Positions 51,597 through 61,346 of a stretch of 64,000 nt of DNA are shown piece after piece (the first letter of the stretch is position 1; every line of letters begins with the position of its first letter). The position numbers and the translations under genes were made by a program. The stretch is from NCBI GenBank assembly GCA_017541105.1, contig JAFXZS010000008.1:62001-126000 (forward strand), read 5' to 3'. Source of the DNA: Clostridia bacterium (GTDB lineage: Bacteria; Bacillota; Clostridia; Christensenellales; Aristaeellaceae). The notes beneath the pieces were generated by a model. That model made no database searches, was not told where the DNA came from, and worked only from the letters and a program-made list of their open reading frames with translations.

Positions 51597-54017
51597 ATGA
51601 AATACGGATATTTTGACGACGCCTCGCGGGAATACGTCATCGACCGGGTCGATGTCCCCGTTTCCTTCACCAATTATCTCGGCACGCAGCGCATGGGCGC
51701 GGTCATCTCCCACAACGCGGGCGGTTACTGCTGGCTGGACAGTCCGCAGCATCACCGGATCACCCGCTTCCGCCCCAACGGAGTCCCCATGGACTGGCCG
51801 GGGCACTACGTCTATCTCAGGGATGATGAAAGCGGAAAATACTGGTCCCTCAGCTGGCAGCCCGTCGGCCTGCCTCTGGAGGAGGCGGCCTATGAAGCGC
51901 GCCACGGCCTGAGCTATTCCGTTTTTAAATGCGAAGCCGAAGGAATCCAGGCCAGCGAAACGCTCTTCATCCCCCGGGAGGAGGGTCCGGAGGATCCGGT
52001 GGAGATCTTTGATGTGCGCGTGCGCAACCGGACGGACCGGGAGCGCGCCATCAGCGTATTCGGGTATGTGGAATTCTCCTTCCATGAAATCGATATGGAC
52101 AACCAGAACTTCCAGATGAGCCTGTACGCTGCCGGTTCCCGCTATGAGAACGGCGCCTGCCTGTGCGAGCTGCACTATGAGCCGGATGCCTGGCAGTTCT
52201 TTGCCGGCAGCTTCGCGCCTGACGGGCATGAAGGCATCCGGGATGCTTTCATCGGGCCGTACCGCACGGAGCGGAATCCCCTGGGTGTCGAACAGGGAAG
52301 GCTCGGCGGAAGCACGGAGCTGGGCGGCAATGTCTGCGGTGCGCTGCAGAAAAAAACCATCCTGAAGCCCGGAGAGGAAAAGCGCTTCCTTTTCTATCTG
52401 GGCACCGGCCGGGGGGACGCCGCGGACCGGGTCCGGAAGCGTTATGACGAAGCCGGAACGGACCGGGCTTTTACCGCGCTGAAACAGTTCTGGGACGGGA
52501 AGCTTTCCGTGCTGCAGGTCCGGACGCCGCACGAAAACATGAACCGTTCGCTGAACATCTGGAATCTCTACCAGAGTGAGATCAATGTGCTCTTCTCCCG
52601 CTTCTCTTCCTTTATAGAGGTCGGCGGGAGGACCGGGCTGGGATACCGGGATACGGCGCAGGATGCCATGTGCATCCCCCACGCGGAGCCCGACGGCTGC
52701 ATGATGCGGATCCGCCAGCTGCTGCGGGGCCAGATGCGCGCGGGCTACGGGCTTCATCTGTTCGACCCGGCCGTGCTGGAAGCGCAGGATGACGGCAGTG
52801 TAAAAACACCCACCGTGATTCCGGAAGCGGACAAAAAAAGCATGCTCCACGGCATCCGGGATGCCTGCGCGGACGATGCCCTGTGGCTGATTCCCGCCAT
52901 CGCGGAAAATATACGGGAAAGCGGCGATCTCTCCTTCCTGGATGAAGTGATCCCCTATGCGGATGAAGGCGAAGGTACTGTCTGGGAGCACATGAAAGCC
53001 ATCCTGGACTTCTCCTTCAGCCAGGTCGGCGCCCACGGCATCACAAAAGGGCTGCGGGCAGACTGGAACGACTGCCTGAACCTGGGCGGCGGGGAAAGCG
53101 CGATGGTTGCCTTCCTGCTGGTCTGGGCAGCGAACCACCTGGTGGATACGGCCAGGGCACTGGGGCGGCCGGAAGACGCCGAAAAGTATGCCGCCCGCGG
53201 GGCGGAGATGGCCGAAGTATGCCGCCGCGTATTGTGGGACGGGGACTGGTTCCTGCGGGGCTTCACCGCCGGCGGCAGCCCGATCGGCAGCAAATCCGCC
53301 GCCGAGGGGAAGGTACACCTGGAGAGCAATACCTGGGCAGTCGTTTCCGGCACGGCAACACGGGAGCAGGGCCTTTCCTGCATGGACAGTGTCGATGAAT
53401 GGCTGTATACCCCGTACGGGCTGATGCTGAACGCGCCTTCCTTCCGGACGCTGGATGACAGCATCGGATTTGTAACCCGGGTCTATCCCGGAATCAAGGA
53501 GAACGGTGCCGTCTTCAGCCATCCGAATCCCTGGGCATGGGTGGCGGAGTGCATGCTGGGCCGGGGCACCCGCGCGATGAAGTTCTACGACGCGCTGCTG
53601 CCCGAAAACCAGAATGACCGGATGGAAATCCGCCAGGCGGAACCGTATTCCTACTGCCAGTTCATCATGGGCCGGGACCACAGCGCCTTCGGCCGGGCAC
53701 GGCATCCTTTCATGACCGGTTCCTCCGGATGGAGCTATTACGCCGCGACACGGTATATGCTGGGCATTCGGCCCGGGTTCGACAGGCTGACGGTGGATCC
53801 GTGCATCCCGGCGGAATGGGACGGGTTTACCGCCGTGCGTTCCTGGCGCGGAGCCGTATACAGGATCAGCGTGCTGAACCCGGATCATGTGGAAAAGGGA
53901 GTTCTCCGTCTGGAGGTGGACGGAGAAGCTGCCGAAAAGATACCGGTGTTCACCTCCGGGGAGCACTGTGTCAAAGTCGTGATGGGCGCAAGTACAACAA
54001 ACAGAATGGGAGAGTGA
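51597..54017 (+). CDS. chbP: N,N'-diacetylchitobiose phosphorylase, GH94
   Basis: An 806-residue cytosolic enzyme that splits (GlcNAc)2 with phosphate into GlcNAc-1-phosphate and GlcNAc. The N-terminal MKYGYFDDASREYVIDR..., SFIEVGGRTGLGYRDTAQDA, GLRADWNDCLNLGGGES and EPYSYCQFIMGRDH blocks are those of ChbP. The catalytic acid Asp492 lies at the same position as in the Vibrio enzyme. Length matches (about 801). Cellobiose phosphorylases share the fold but differ in these blocks. GGAGAGAATCGCAGCG precedes the ATG. It leads a five-gene operon. Confidence 0.9.
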   Translation: MKYGYFDDASREYVIDRVDVPVSFTNYLGTQRMGAVISHNAGGYCWLDSPQHHRITRFRPNGVPMDWPGHYVYLRDDESGKYWSLSWQPVGLPLEEAAYEARHGLSYSVFKCEAEGIQASETLFIPREEGPEDPVEIFDVRVRNRTDRERAISVFGYVEFSFHEIDMDNQNFQMSLYAAGSRYENGACLCELHYEPDAWQFFAGSFAPDGHEGIRDAFIGPYRTERNPLGVEQGRLGGSTELGGNVCGALQKKTILKPGEEKRFLFYLGTGRGDAADRVRKRYDEAGTDRAFTALKQFWDGKLSVLQVRTPHENMNRSLNIWNLYQSEINVLFSRFSSFIEVGGRTGLGYRDTAQDAMCIPHAEPDGCMMRIRQLLRGQMRAGYGLHLFDPAVLEAQDDGSVKTPTVIPEADKKSMLHGIRDACADDALWLIPAIAENIRESGDLSFLDEVIPYADEGEGTVWEHMKAILDFSFSQVGAHGITKGLRADWNDCLNLGGGESAMVAFLLVWAANHLVDTARALGRPEDAEKYAARGAEMAEVCRRVLWDGDWFLRGFTAGGSPIGSKSAAEGKVHLESNTWAVVSGTATREQGLSCMDSVDEWLYTPYGLMLNAPSFRTLDDSIGFVTRVYPGIKENGAVFSHPNPWAWVAECMLGRGTRAMKFYDALLPENQNDRMEIRQAEPYSYCQFIMGRDHSAFGRARHPFMTGSSGWSYYAATRYMLGIRPGFDRLTVDPCIPAEWDGFTAVRSWRGAVYRISVLNPDHVEKGVLRLEVDGEAAEKIPVFTSGEHCVKVVMGASTTNRMGE

Positions 54018-54022
54018 AGCGT

Positions 54023-55453
54023 ATGATTCAGTTCGGAACAGGCGGCTGGCGTGCTGTCATCGGAGAAAATTTCACCCGGGCAAACATTGAACGGATCGCC
54101 GCGGCCCTGGCCCGCCGTATGGTTCGGGAAAACTGCGCGGAACAGGGCATCTGCGTCGGGTATGACCGGCGGTTTCTCAGCCGGGAGGCCTGCATCTGGT
54201 TTTCCGAAGTCCTGGCCGGGGAAGGCGTCAGGGTCTGGTTTGTCAACCTGAACTGTCCGACGCCGCAGATTATGTTCACCGTGCAGCGGCGGGAACTCCC
54301 TTACGGCGCGATGATCACCGCAAGCCACAACCCGGCGATCTGGAACGGCATCAAGCTCTTTACCGCCGGCGGCCGGGATGCCACCGAAGATATCACCCGC
54401 CCCATCCAGGACGAGGCCAACGCGCTGGATCCGGAAAAAATCCTCCGTACGGACTTTGAAAAGGCCCTTGCCGGTGGTACAATTGTTTTTACCGATCCCC
54501 GGGATGAATACCTGGACTCCATCCTGAGTCAGATCCGGATCGATGCGATCCGGAAAAAGCATCCCCGGATCGTGCTGGATCCCATGTTCGGCGTCAGCCT
54601 CTCCGGCCTGCAGACGATCCTCTACACCTGCCGGTGCGATGTGGACGTCATCAACGACCGGCACGATGCTTTCTTCGGCCGCCATCTTCCCGCGCCGACA
54701 CCCGCCACCCTGGTGGATCTGCAGCAGGCGGTGCTGGAACACCATGCCGCGGTGGGAATTGCCACGGACGGCGACGCGGACCGGCTGGGCATCGTGGACG
54801 AGCAGGGGCGCTATGTTTCCGCCAATGAGGTGCTTGTGCTCCTGTATTACTATCTGCTTGCTTTCCGGGGCTGGAAAGGCGCTGCGGTCCGCAATATTGC
54901 CACCACGCACCTGCTGGACCGGGTCGCCGCGGCATACGGGCAGACCTGCGTGGAGGTGCCCGTCGGTTTCAAGCATATCTCTGCCGGAATGGAAGCGCAC
55001 GACGCCCTGATCGGCGGGGAGTCCTCCGGCGGACTGACGGTGCGCGGCCACATCCGCGGCAAGGACGGGCTGTACGCAGCTTCCCTGCTGCTGGAGATGC
55101 TCTGTGTGACCGGCAAGCCGATCAGCCGCCTGATTCAGGAGATCTACGACCGCTTCGGCGAAGCGCACATGGCGGAGTACGACTGGGCGCTGACTCCGGA
55201 AACCCGGGAGAATATCTATCAGCGGATTATGGTTATGCGGGAACTGCCTGTTCTTTCCCGGCCGGTGGAAAAGGTCAGCTACATGGATGGGTGCAAAGTC
55301 TATCTGCACGACGGATGGGTGATCGTCCGCTTCTCGGGCACCGAGCCGCGGGTGCGGATCTTTGCCGAAGCGCCGACCCTGAACGAGGCAAAAGAGCTGG
55401 TGGAAACCATGGCCGGGTTTACAGGCCTGCCCTTCCCCCCGGAAGGAGCCTGA
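54023..55453 (+). CDS. Phosphohexomutase (phosphoglucomutase/phosphomannomutase family)
   Basis: A 476-residue enzyme of the alpha-D-phosphohexomutase superfamily. Catalytic Ser101 in TASHNP, metal-binding DGDADR (Asp249, Asp251, Asp253), sugar-binding GGESSGG and phosphate loop RFSGTEPRVRI. In this operon it most likely converts GlcNAc-1-P from ChbP into GlcNAc-6-P, although Glc-1-P or Man-1-P are possible. Starts 5 bp after chbP, so translation is probably coupled. Confidence 0.88.
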   Translation: MIQFGTGGWRAVIGENFTRANIERIAAALARRMVRENCAEQGICVGYDRRFLSREACIWFSEVLAGEGVRVWFVNLNCPTPQIMFTVQRRELPYGAMITASHNPAIWNGIKLFTAGGRDATEDITRPIQDEANALDPEKILRTDFEKALAGGTIVFTDPRDEYLDSILSQIRIDAIRKKHPRIVLDPMFGVSLSGLQTILYTCRCDVDVINDRHDAFFGRHLPAPTPATLVDLQQAVLEHHAAVGIATDGDADRLGIVDEQGRYVSANEVLVLLYYYLLAFRGWKGAAVRNIATTHLLDRVAAAYGQTCVEVPVGFKHISAGMEAHDALIGGESSGGLTVRGHIRGKDGLYAASLLLEMLCVTGKPISRLIQEIYDRFGEAHMAEYDWALTPETRENIYQRIMVMRELPVLSRPVEKVSYMDGCKVYLHDGWVIVRFSGTEPRVRIFAEAPTLNEAKELVETMAGFTGLPFPPEGA

Positions 55454-55471
55454 CGGAAAGGACGAGCATTC

Positions 55472-57193
55472 ATGCGAAAAAACAGGGCAGCTTCTTCCCC
55501 GGAAGTCCGCGGCAGACGTTTCAGCCTGCGTTTTCAGCTGGTTGCCCTGATGCTTCTGTGCTATCTGATTCCTGTGTTCGTGCTGGGCTTTTTTGCCCGG
55601 CACGTTTTGCGTTACGGGCTGCAGGAGAAGGTTGAAGCTGCCCTGGTCAGCAGCGCGCAGCATGCCTGGACCATGACCTGCCAGAATCTGGACCGGGTTG
55701 TCAGCCTGGGCCAGGAAACCGTCTATGACGAAGAACTGGCCGGTGCCTGGGCCAAATGGCGCGCCTCCTCCGTCAGCAATGCCGAATTCCTGCAGACTTC
55801 CAGAAACTACCTGGAGCGCAAGTTCGGCCGGGATCATCTGTTCACATTTGCCTCCTTTCTTCCCGTTGCGGACCAGGAACTGCTCATTTCAAACCCTTCC
55901 GGCCAGCTTGCCGCTTCCGAATTCTTCCGGCAGGATTACAGCCGGGTGCTCCGCGCGGCGGAAAACCTGGATACCCGCAGCCTGTTTCTCGGCAGCGGGG
56001 GCCAGCTCTGTTATGTCCGGAATGTCATGAATCTGCGGCTGGAAAAGACAGGCGTGCTGATCCTTGGGCTGGACCAGAGCCAGCTGTTCTCCCCGCTCTG
56101 GACGCTGCGGGACAGCTGGAACGGGGAAATCCGGCTTTGCCTGGACCAGTTCGGAAACACGGATACGGATTGGGAGTCGCTCCCTGCCGGGTTCACGGAC
56201 CTGCCGGGAGAAAAGCTGATCCGCTATGTGCAGGCCGATGCAGCCGGCGATTACGAACTGCGCCTTTCCCTGACGCTGGACCGCACGGAGCAGTACCGGG
56301 ATCTTTATTTTTTCCAGAATCTGAGCATAGGGCTGTATCTGCTGCTGATTCCCCTGCTGATCCTGATTATCCTGTTTGTACGGCGGCGCCTGATCCGTCC
56401 GATCTCCCTGCTGGCGGACGCCTCCCGGCGCATCGAGGCCGGGGAACTGGGAGTCACCGTGCCGATGCGCGGCGGGGATGAACTGGGGGATCTGGGTGTC
56501 GCGTTCTCCGGCATGTCCGTGCGGCTGCGGGATCTCATCGAAAAAACCTATCAGGGAGAGATTGAGCTGAAAAACGCGCAGATCCAGGCGCTGCAAAGCC
56601 GCATCAACCCGCATTTCCTGAACAATGCCCTGGAGACCATCAACTGGCAGGCGCGGCTGGAAGGCAGTGAAACCATCTCCAACATGATCGGTGCGCTGTC
56701 CGTGCTGCTCAATGCGACCCTGGCCCGGAAAAACCGCCGGATCGTCTCCCTCCGGGAGGAACTGGAGGTGGCGGAAGGCTATATCTATTTCATTCAGCAG
56801 CGCTTCGGCGATGCGCTTGTAATCCGGCGCGAAATCGATCCGGAAGCGGAGAAATGCATTCTGCCGCTGCTGACGGTACAGCCGGTGCTGGAAAACGCCG
56901 TGGAACACGGGATTGCGCCGGCCGGCGGCGGGGAAATCCGCCTGGCCGCCCGGGCTGCCGGCAGCTGCCTGGAACTGCGGATCACCAATACCGGCCGCTC
57001 CATCCAGCCGGAAGACCGGGCGAGAATCGATGCCGCCCTGGCCGGTGAGACCGGTGAAAGCAGCCATCTGGGGCTGGCAAACATCGCCAACCGCCTGCGC
57101 CTGCTGTACGGGCAGCGTGCCAGGATCACCGTCTCCGGCGGTCCGGACCTGGAAACCGTTGTGGAAATCCATGTGCCTCAGGACGAAGCGTAA
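55472..57193 (+). CDS. YesM-type sensor histidine kinase
   Basis: A 573-residue membrane kinase. Helix 1 (about 20-42), an extracytoplasmic sensor of about 240 residues, helix 2 (about 285-310), HAMP, then the HisKA_7TM-like histidine region RINPHFLNN with His381 as phosphoacceptor, and an HATPase domain with N-box VLENAVEHG and G-box GLANIANRLRLLYG. Asn replaces the usual Tyr in the HFLYN motif. The gene follows the mutase by 18 bp and precedes a binding protein and the matching regulator. Confidence 0.9.
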   Translation: MRKNRAASSPEVRGRRFSLRFQLVALMLLCYLIPVFVLGFFARHVLRYGLQEKVEAALVSSAQHAWTMTCQNLDRVVSLGQETVYDEELAGAWAKWRASSVSNAEFLQTSRNYLERKFGRDHLFTFASFLPVADQELLISNPSGQLAASEFFRQDYSRVLRAAENLDTRSLFLGSGGQLCYVRNVMNLRLEKTGVLILGLDQSQLFSPLWTLRDSWNGEIRLCLDQFGNTDTDWESLPAGFTDLPGEKLIRYVQADAAGDYELRLSLTLDRTEQYRDLYFFQNLSIGLYLLLIPLLILIILFVRRRLIRPISLLADASRRIEAGELGVTVPMRGGDELGDLGVAFSGMSVRLRDLIEKTYQGEIELKNAQIQALQSRINPHFLNNALETINWQARLEGSETISNMIGALSVLLNATLARKNRRIVSLREELEVAEGYIYFIQQRFGDALVIRREIDPEAEKCILPLLTVQPVLENAVEHGIAPAGGGEIRLAARAAGSCLELRITNTGRSIQPEDRARIDAALAGETGESSHLGLANIANRLRLLYGQRARITVSGGPDLETVVEIHVPQDEA

Positions 57194-57212
57194 TGAGAAG
57201 GAGGATCACCGG

Positions 57213-58424
57213 ATGAGGTCTTTCGGAATGCGTATTTTCATGATTTCCGTGCTCGTGCTGGCGCTGGCAGGATTCCTGCCGGGCGGCTCCCGGGCGGACG
57301 GTGTCACGCTGCGCACCGTCAGCTGTTTTGCCGGCGGGGATGCCGGCGATGCGTATATGTCCCTGCTGCGGGACTATGAAACCGCCACCGGCAACACCAT
57401 CCTGGATGAATCCTCCCCCAGCAACGAAGCATGGAAGTCCGGTGTGCTGAAACGCTTTGCCGCGGGAGATGAGCCGGATGTCCTGTTCTATTTTGCGGCG
57501 GGAGCGGACAGTGCCGTGCTGCTGAACCGGCTGGTGCCTCTGGCGGAAATCAACGCAGCCTATCCGGCGCTTTCCCTGCCGGAGGATACGGCGCTGCGGG
57601 AGGCGGACGGCCGGGTTTACGCGGTGCCTGTTTACTCCTTCTGGGAAGGGCTGTATGTCAATACGGACCTGTTCGAACAGTTCGGGCTGGACCTGCCGAC
57701 AGACTGGGAAAAGCTGACCCGGGCCATTGAGGTCTTCCGGGCAAACGGCATTGTGCCCATTTCCGTTTCGCTGTCGGATATTCCCCATTACCTGGCGGAG
57801 TTTGCGCTGCTCGCCTGCGCCACGCCGGAGGAGCTGGCCCTGCGCCCGAAAACACCGGAGGATGTACCGGAATCCTGGCTCGAAGGCATGCGCCTGATCC
57901 GCGAACTCGCCGTGCTCGGCGCCTTTGCCGAGGATGCCGCCTTTACCATGGAAAGTATCTCCACCGGGCAGTTCCTCTCCGGGCAGGCTGCCATGCAGTT
58001 CGACGGCAGCTGGCAGGTGGCCAGCATCCCCGCGAACCGGATGGATACCGTTGCCGTCCTGCCGATGCCGCGCCGCAGTGGCGGGCAGGCTGCCTGTTAT
58101 CCCGGCGGTGTCTCCATGGGGTTCTTCCTGACACGAAGGGTCTGGGACAGTCCCCGGCGGGACGCGGCCGTCTCCCTCCTGGCCTTCCTGACGACGCGGG
58201 AAAGCCTGCAGAAGCTGGATAACCAGCATATGGCCGGCCGCCTGGAAGCCTCCTTTGAGCAGATGGTGCAAGGGCGCGGGATGGTGCAGCCCCTGCAGGA
58301 TGCCATGACGCAGCAGGCCCGGAAAACCTGGCTGCTGGAATGCATCCCTGCCGTGGCGGACGGCAGCATGACCGCGGAGGAATGCTGGCAGAGAGTCCTT
58401 GCGATGAAGCCGTTTGGAGAGTGA
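57213..58424 (+). CDS. Extracellular binding protein placed between kinase and regulator
   Basis: A 403-residue exported protein with a signal peptide (1-28, cleaved near SRA-DGV). The mature part is a family 1 sugar-binding fold: VPVYSFWEGLYVNTDLFEQF and GQAAMQFDGSWQVASIP are typical. No lipobox. It is shorter than the main binding protein and has no permease beside it. Its position between the HK and RR genes suggests it detects a sugar and presents it to the kinase. GGAGG eight bases before the ATG. Confidence 0.85.
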   Translation: MRSFGMRIFMISVLVLALAGFLPGGSRADGVTLRTVSCFAGGDAGDAYMSLLRDYETATGNTILDESSPSNEAWKSGVLKRFAAGDEPDVLFYFAAGADSAVLLNRLVPLAEINAAYPALSLPEDTALREADGRVYAVPVYSFWEGLYVNTDLFEQFGLDLPTDWEKLTRAIEVFRANGIVPISVSLSDIPHYLAEFALLACATPEELALRPKTPEDVPESWLEGMRLIRELAVLGAFAEDAAFTMESISTGQFLSGQAAMQFDGSWQVASIPANRMDTVAVLPMPRRSGGQAACYPGGVSMGFFLTRRVWDSPRRDAAVSLLAFLTTRESLQKLDNQHMAGRLEASFEQMVQGRGMVQPLQDAMTQQARKTWLLECIPAVADGSMTAEECWQRVLAMKPFGE

Positions 58425-58428
58425 TTGT

Positions 58429-59184
58429 ATGTACCGTGTGGTTCTTGTGGATGATGAAATGCTGATTCTGCGCGGCCTGTCCACGGTCATTCCCTGGGAA
58501 GAGCTTGGCTGCCGGGTTGTCGGCACGGCCACAAACGGGCAGGCAGGCCTGGAAATGATCCGGGAACTGAAGCCGGATATCCTGCTGACCGATATCCGGA
58601 TGCCCAACATGGACGGGTTGACCATGCTCGCCGCGCTGAGCACGGAATTTCCCCGCATGCAGACCTCCGTGCTCACAGCCTACCGGGATTTTGACTACGC
58701 CCGCAAAGCGCTGACGCTCGGCGTCTGCCGGTATCTGCTCAAACCCAGCGATCTGAACGAGCTGAAGGAAGCCGTTCAGACCATGGTCCGCCGGCTGGAC
58801 CTGATGCCGGCCGCGGACGGCGGCGAAACCGGGGACACGCCCGGGGAGAACCCGGATGCCGGCAATTATATCGTCAATTCCGCGCTGGAGTATATCCGGG
58901 AAAACTGTATGCAGCCCCACCTGTCCCTCGGCAGCGTGGCGGAGCATGTCTATGTCAGTCAGTGGCATCTGTCCAAACTGTTGAATCGCGTTACCGGGAA
59001 AAACTTCTTTGATCTGCTGGGCAGCATGCGCATCGAAAAAGCCAGGGCGCTCCTGCGGACCCCCGGCATTCAGATTCAGGATGTAGCGGAACAGACCGGA
59101 TATTCCGATGTGGCGCATTTTTCCCGGAATTTCAAAAAATATACCGGCCTGACTCCCGGTGAATACCGGAACGGCCGGTGCTGA
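58429..59184 (+). CDS. YesN-type response regulator with AraC DNA-binding domain
   Basis: A 251-residue regulator. The receiver domain has Asp8, Asp9 and phosphoacceptor Asp55 in LLTDIRMPNMDG, Thr83 and Lys105. The C-terminal AraC-type helix-turn-helix pair covers about 152-250 and ends YSDVAHFSRNFKKYTGLTPGEYR. Starts 4 bp after the binding-protein stop. It should activate the chbP or ABC operon; the linker is short and acidic. Confidence 0.9.
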   Translation: MYRVVLVDDEMLILRGLSTVIPWEELGCRVVGTATNGQAGLEMIRELKPDILLTDIRMPNMDGLTMLAALSTEFPRMQTSVLTAYRDFDYARKALTLGVCRYLLKPSDLNELKEAVQTMVRRLDLMPAADGGETGDTPGENPDAGNYIVNSALEYIRENCMQPHLSLGSVAEHVYVSQWHLSKLLNRVTGKNFFDLLGSMRIEKARALLRTPGIQIQDVAEQTGYSDVAHFSRNFKKYTGLTPGEYRNGRC

Positions 59185-59193
59185 ACGGTACGT

Positions 59194-60138
59194 TCATCGC
59201 TGTGTTTCCGCAAGCAGCTGCTGATACAGGGGATCCTGCTCCAGGAAGGCGCGGGTTTCCATATCCACCGTACCGGTCGCCTTGATCCCGTTCTGCTTCT
59301 GATATCGAATCAGTGCTTCGGAACCTTTGTCCGTAAACTGGTCGCTGACCTGATACTCCTTGAGGAATCCAAGTTCTCCCAAAAACCTCATGATCACCTT
59401 GCAGTCGTCGCTTCGGTTCCATGTCCGGATGATTCTGCTGGCTCTCCGGACCGGTGTGCCGTATCCGTAAATCAGCTTCCATTTCTGGTCATACGTGTTC
59501 CGCTGCACCCGGTCCGGATTGTTTCCCTCGATCACATGAATCAGAAAGGTGCCGTCCGGCTCCAGGGAGACGCCTTCCACCAGGGCCACGTGATCCGTTC
59601 CTTTTTTCGGGGAATAATACGCGATCCACAGGTAGTCCCCTGTCTGGGGAATGTATTCCTTGTTTTTCAGATAATGATCCGCCCCGTCCAGCCACATCTT
59701 CTCCCCGGTGGTCGGAAGTTTCCCGGTGGAGGAAATGAAGCGTTCCCGCTCGATGAACCAGGGGGCTCCATCCTTCGGGTGGCCGTAGTAGGGGTAAACC
59801 TGATCCATCAGGCTGGTCCCGTACCGTTCATCCGCCTGGTTCACGCACCAGGTCAGGAATTCGGCGCACCAGGCGGTCCGTATGTCGCCGAACCATTCGC
59901 CGTATTTGCTCTCGTCCTTCCGGGGGCCTTCGACATATCCGATCTCTTCCTGGGCCACCTTGAGGACCAGCAGCCACGGCGCGGAGCGCAGCGCCTCCTC
60001 CTCATCGATCACCGGGGGCTCCCACTCGGCCGTCGGCACATATTCCGCTGCCCGGGCCGCGCAGGACACAGTGATCGTTATCGCAAGCAGAATGGCCGCA
60101 AAAAGCCGCTTCCTGTCCATTTTCTCCACCCTGAACAT
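59194..60138 (-). CDS. Secreted CHAP-like protein with peptidoglycan-binding domain
   Basis: A 314-residue exported protein: signal peptide (about 1-30, CAARAA), a CHAP-like cysteine peptidase/amidase domain (TAWCAEFLTWCVNQ with the Cys, then GDYLWIAY and DHVALVEGVS with the His) and a C-terminal PG_binding_1 domain (VIMRFLGELGFLKEY... ALIRYQKQNGIKATGTVD). Likely a cell-wall hydrolase or a remodelling enzyme. The start at 60138 has GGAGG ten bases upstream; an ATG at 60120 is possible. Convergent with the regulator gene. Confidence 0.82.
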   Translation of the reverse strand: MFRVEKMDRKRLFAAILLAITITVSCAARAAEYVPTAEWEPPVIDEEEALRSAPWLLVLKVAQEEIGYVEGPRKDESKYGEWFGDIRTAWCAEFLTWCVNQADERYGTSLMDQVYPYYGHPKDGAPWFIERERFISSTGKLPTTGEKMWLDGADHYLKNKEYIPQTGDYLWIAYYSPKKGTDHVALVEGVSLEPDGTFLIHVIEGNNPDRVQRNTYDQKWKLIYGYGTPVRRASRIIRTWNRSDDCKVIMRFLGELGFLKEYQVSDQFTDKGSEALIRYQKQNGIKATGTVDMETRAFLEQDPLYQQLLAETQR

Positions 60139-60155
60139 CTCTCGTCAGCCTCCGG

Positions 60156-61160
60156 TTACTGCAGCGCCGCCCGGATCTTCCGGACATGGCCGGCCACATC
60201 CTCAAACTGTTCCGGCGTCAGGCTCTGGGGGCCGTCGCACAGGGCATGCGGCGGATCATTGTGCACCTCAATCATCAGTCCGTCCGCGCCGCAGGCTGCT
60301 GCCGCCATCGCCATCGGCTTCACATATCTGGCCATGCCGGTCGCGTGGCTCGGGTCTACCACCACGGGCAGATGGCTCAGTTCATGCAGGACTGCCACCG
60401 CGGACAGGTCCAGCGTGTTGCGGGTATAGGTTTCGAAGGTGCGCACGCCGCGCTCGCACAGGATAACCTGCTCGTTGCCGCCGGCCATAATGTATTCCGC
60501 GCTCATGAGCAGCTCCTTGATGTTGTTCGCCAGACCCCGTTTGAGCAGCACGGGCTTGCGGATCCTGCCCAGTTCCTTGAGCAGCTCAAAATTCTGCATG
60601 TTCCGGGCGCCGACCTGGATGACATCCACATCCTCAAACAGCGGCAGATGGCTGATATCCATAATTTCCGTGACAACCGGCATGCCGGTCCGTCTCCGGA
60701 TCTCGGACAGGATCTGTATCCCTTCCTCGTGCAGCCCCTGAAAATCGTAGGGAGACGTGCGCGGTTTGAAGGCGCCGCCCCGCAGCATGCCCGCCCCGCT
60801 CTTCTTTACCGCCCGTGCAATGGTTTCCACCTGCTCCATGGATTCCACGGAGCAGGGTCCGGCGATCAGTTCGAAATGGCCGCCGCCGAAAGCCACCTGA
60901 TCCGTTACCCGAATGACCGTATCGTCCGGATGGAACTTCCGGTTGGCCTTTTTGAAGGGCTCGGAAATCCGGGTTACGCTCTCCACAATGTCCAGTCCTC
61001 TGATCAGGTCGGTGTCAATCCGTGTCGTATCACCGACCAGCCCGACCACCGTCTGAAACTCACCCTCGGAAATATGGGTCCGGACGCCGTAGCTCTCCAG
61101 CCATGATATCAGATGCTCCCGTTCTTCCTTCCGGGTCTCTTTTTTCAGTGCGATAATCAT
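60156..61160 (-). CDS. aroF: 3-deoxy-7-phosphoheptulonate (DAHP) synthase
   Basis: A 334-residue first enzyme of aromatic amino-acid synthesis, joining phosphoenolpyruvate and erythrose-4-phosphate. An N-terminal ferredoxin-like domain (1-70) typical of the Gram-positive type precedes the barrel with AGPCSVES, RGGAFKPRTSPYDFQG, VQVGARNMQNFELL, KRG, and the C-terminal DPSHATG and EVHNDP metal/substrate motifs. Has its own promoter. The secreted CHAP protein follows 18 bp later and may be in the same transcript. Confidence 0.93.
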   Translation of the reverse strand: MIIALKKETRKEEREHLISWLESYGVRTHISEGEFQTVVGLVGDTTRIDTDLIRGLDIVESVTRISEPFKKANRKFHPDDTVIRVTDQVAFGGGHFELIAGPCSVESMEQVETIARAVKKSGAGMLRGGAFKPRTSPYDFQGLHEEGIQILSEIRRRTGMPVVTEIMDISHLPLFEDVDVIQVGARNMQNFELLKELGRIRKPVLLKRGLANNIKELLMSAEYIMAGGNEQVILCERGVRTFETYTRNTLDLSAVAVLHELSHLPVVVDPSHATGMARYVKPMAMAAAACGADGLMIEVHNDPPHALCDGPQSLTPEQFEDVAGHVRKIRAALQ

Positions 61161-61205
61161 ATGCCTGTTCTCCTCTCCCCTTTATTTCTCCCGGGGTTCC
61201 CGCCT

Positions 61206-61234
61206 ATTATATGCCCTCCGTGTCCCGCGGTCAA
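61206..61234 (-). promoter_or_regulatory. Promoter of the DAHP synthase gene
   Basis: On the minus strand: TTGACC (61234-61229), 17-bp spacer, TATAAT (61211-61206). Confidence 0.78.
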
Positions 61235-61259
61235 TGCGTGAAAAAAACAATCCCCGTCA

Positions 61260-61288
61260 TTGATTTCAGCACGATAAAGTGTTATCCT
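61260..61288 (+). promoter_or_regulatory. Promoter of the amino-acid ABC operon
   Basis: TTGATT (61260-61265), 17-bp spacer, TATCCT (61283-61288), divergent from the DAHP synthase promoter. Confidence 0.6.
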
Positions 61289-61346
61289 ATGAAAGCCGTT
61301 ATCGGCGGAAACAGAATGAAAAACATGAATTCGGAGGCGTATGAAC

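Noticed and set aside
51234-53966. A 910-codon open frame on the minus strand
   Set aside because: It lies antisense to chitobiose phosphorylase and has no recognisable domain.
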